Of a stretch of DNA of 64,000 bases, positions 63,326 to 64,000 are shown one piece after another. The DNA is from Ditylenchus dipsaci. Lineage: Eukaryota; Nematoda; Chromadorea; Rhabditida; Anguinidae. The position numbers and the translations under genes are program-made. Location of the stretch: NCBI GenBank assembly GCA_004194705.1, contig SADC01000062.1, positions 124,001 to 188,000 on the forward strand, read 5' to 3'. The notes under the pieces were generated by a model. It saw only the letters and a list, made by a program, of their open reading frames with translations. It ran no database searches and was not told the origin of the DNA. The first letter of the stretch is position 1. Each line of letters begins with the position of its first letter.

Positions 63326-63509
63326 CAGTCGACGCTCTCCATAACAGACCTGAAAGGACCGACTTTTTCGTCCGTTATAGAGAGCGTACGTTTTGTAGAG
63401 CGTCGATTTAGGTCAAATTATACTAACTGTGACCAAATCGGCCAAATTTTTTGTCCGTTATGGAGAGCTGTCCGTTATGGAGGGGGTCCGTTATGGAGAG
63501 CGTCGACTG
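63326..63509. mobile_element. TA-flanked CAGTCGACGCTCTCC MITE
   Basis: The ends CAGTCGACGCTCTCCATAAC and its complement are flanked by TA (63324-63325, 63510-63511). TCCGTTATGGAGAG is repeated on the right side. The overlapping ORF at 63429 is not a gene. Confidence 0.75.
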
Positions 63510-64000
63510 TATTATGTTATGTATTATGTTATTCACATATCCCTAATTCTAAGAATCATCGCTGTTGATGGTTGTACGGATAGCTTCTCCCTAAAGTTAG
63601 ATTCGTATACTACAAGTACGACTCAAAGCGAAATTGTTAGGTTGGTTTATGGTGTGAACCTAGTTAGACTTTTTCAGCATATCGAGCATCCGTCAAATGT
63701 CAAGCGTGGAACAAGTGCTGGACGGTAGCGTGTCTAGCTGTAAGAATTCTTGGAGCGAAGCCGGAAAAAAGAGAAAGGGAGACACTATTTGAACTAAATT
63801 ATGATCCAATTAATTGTTATAGTTCTATGAATCTGAAAGCGTTATTGATTAATCAGGTATACTTTCTATCCAGGCGTCTTTGCTATGTGAGCTGCTACAA
63901 AGATGCAAGACGTAAAGATATGGTCCCAATTGTCGATTGAACCTGAAATTTAGTGCTATAAAGCCCAGCGGAATAAACACTTTCGCTAGGCAGCCTCTTC

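Larger units (their letters stand above)
62012..64000. repeat. Inverted repeat pair reaching the window edge
   Basis: GAAGAGGCTGCCTAGCGAAAG through TATTCCGCTGGGCT at 62017-62055 is present inverted at 63962-64000. The pair encloses about 1.9 kb that includes other elements. The full outer boundary lies outside the window. Confidence 0.6.

Overview
This window is eukaryotic nuclear DNA, most likely from a ciliated invertebrate animal. It is AT-rich. Coding exons are short and interrupted by GT-AG introns, many of them only 45-65 bases, and AATAAA signals lie 3' of several genes. Two genes serve cilia or dynein biology (IFT54 and a cytoplasmic dynein heavy chain fragment). I cannot name the species.

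Most ORFs in the window are not genes. I reconstructed the real genes by joining exons across splice sites and checking reading phase. On the minus strand are: a 202-residue lysine-rich orphan protein (2972-3897); the N-terminal half or more of tRNA-splicing endonuclease subunit TSEN54 (13252 down to about 11045); and a very large DENND4-type Rab GEF (48714 down to 19452, at least 30 exons, about 1,400 residues). IFT54/TRAF3IP1 (23045 down to 20510) lies entirely inside one DENND4 intron in the same orientation. A small secreted protein with two RFRKS motifs (54457 down to 52362) follows. On the plus strand, 170-870 holds a piece of cytoplasmic dynein 1 heavy chain with lesions.

The rest is dominated by DNA transposons and their short palindromic derivatives. 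Several are defined by target-site duplications (TSDs): hAT-like elements with 8-bp TSDs (7315, 39536, 52869, 55612, 58317), TA-flanked elements with CAGTC ends (2364, 13396, 31739, 40079, 51609, 63326), TTAA-flanked elements (9665, 12259, 35003) and TTA-flanked elements (1092, 4890). Larger elements are a deleted mariner copy (28444-29428), a Mutator-like (MULE) element with a Ulp1-type protease carried in a DENND4 intron (about 40993-47197, internally tandem-duplicated), and two MULE-like elements arranged head to head as a 3.85-kb palindrome (15163-19015).

Many apparent frameshifts (IFT54, DENND4, dynein, and between the two MULE copies) sit in homopolymer runs and change length by one base. 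The simplest reading is that the assembly carries uncorrected homopolymer-length errors, so several genes that look broken may be intact.
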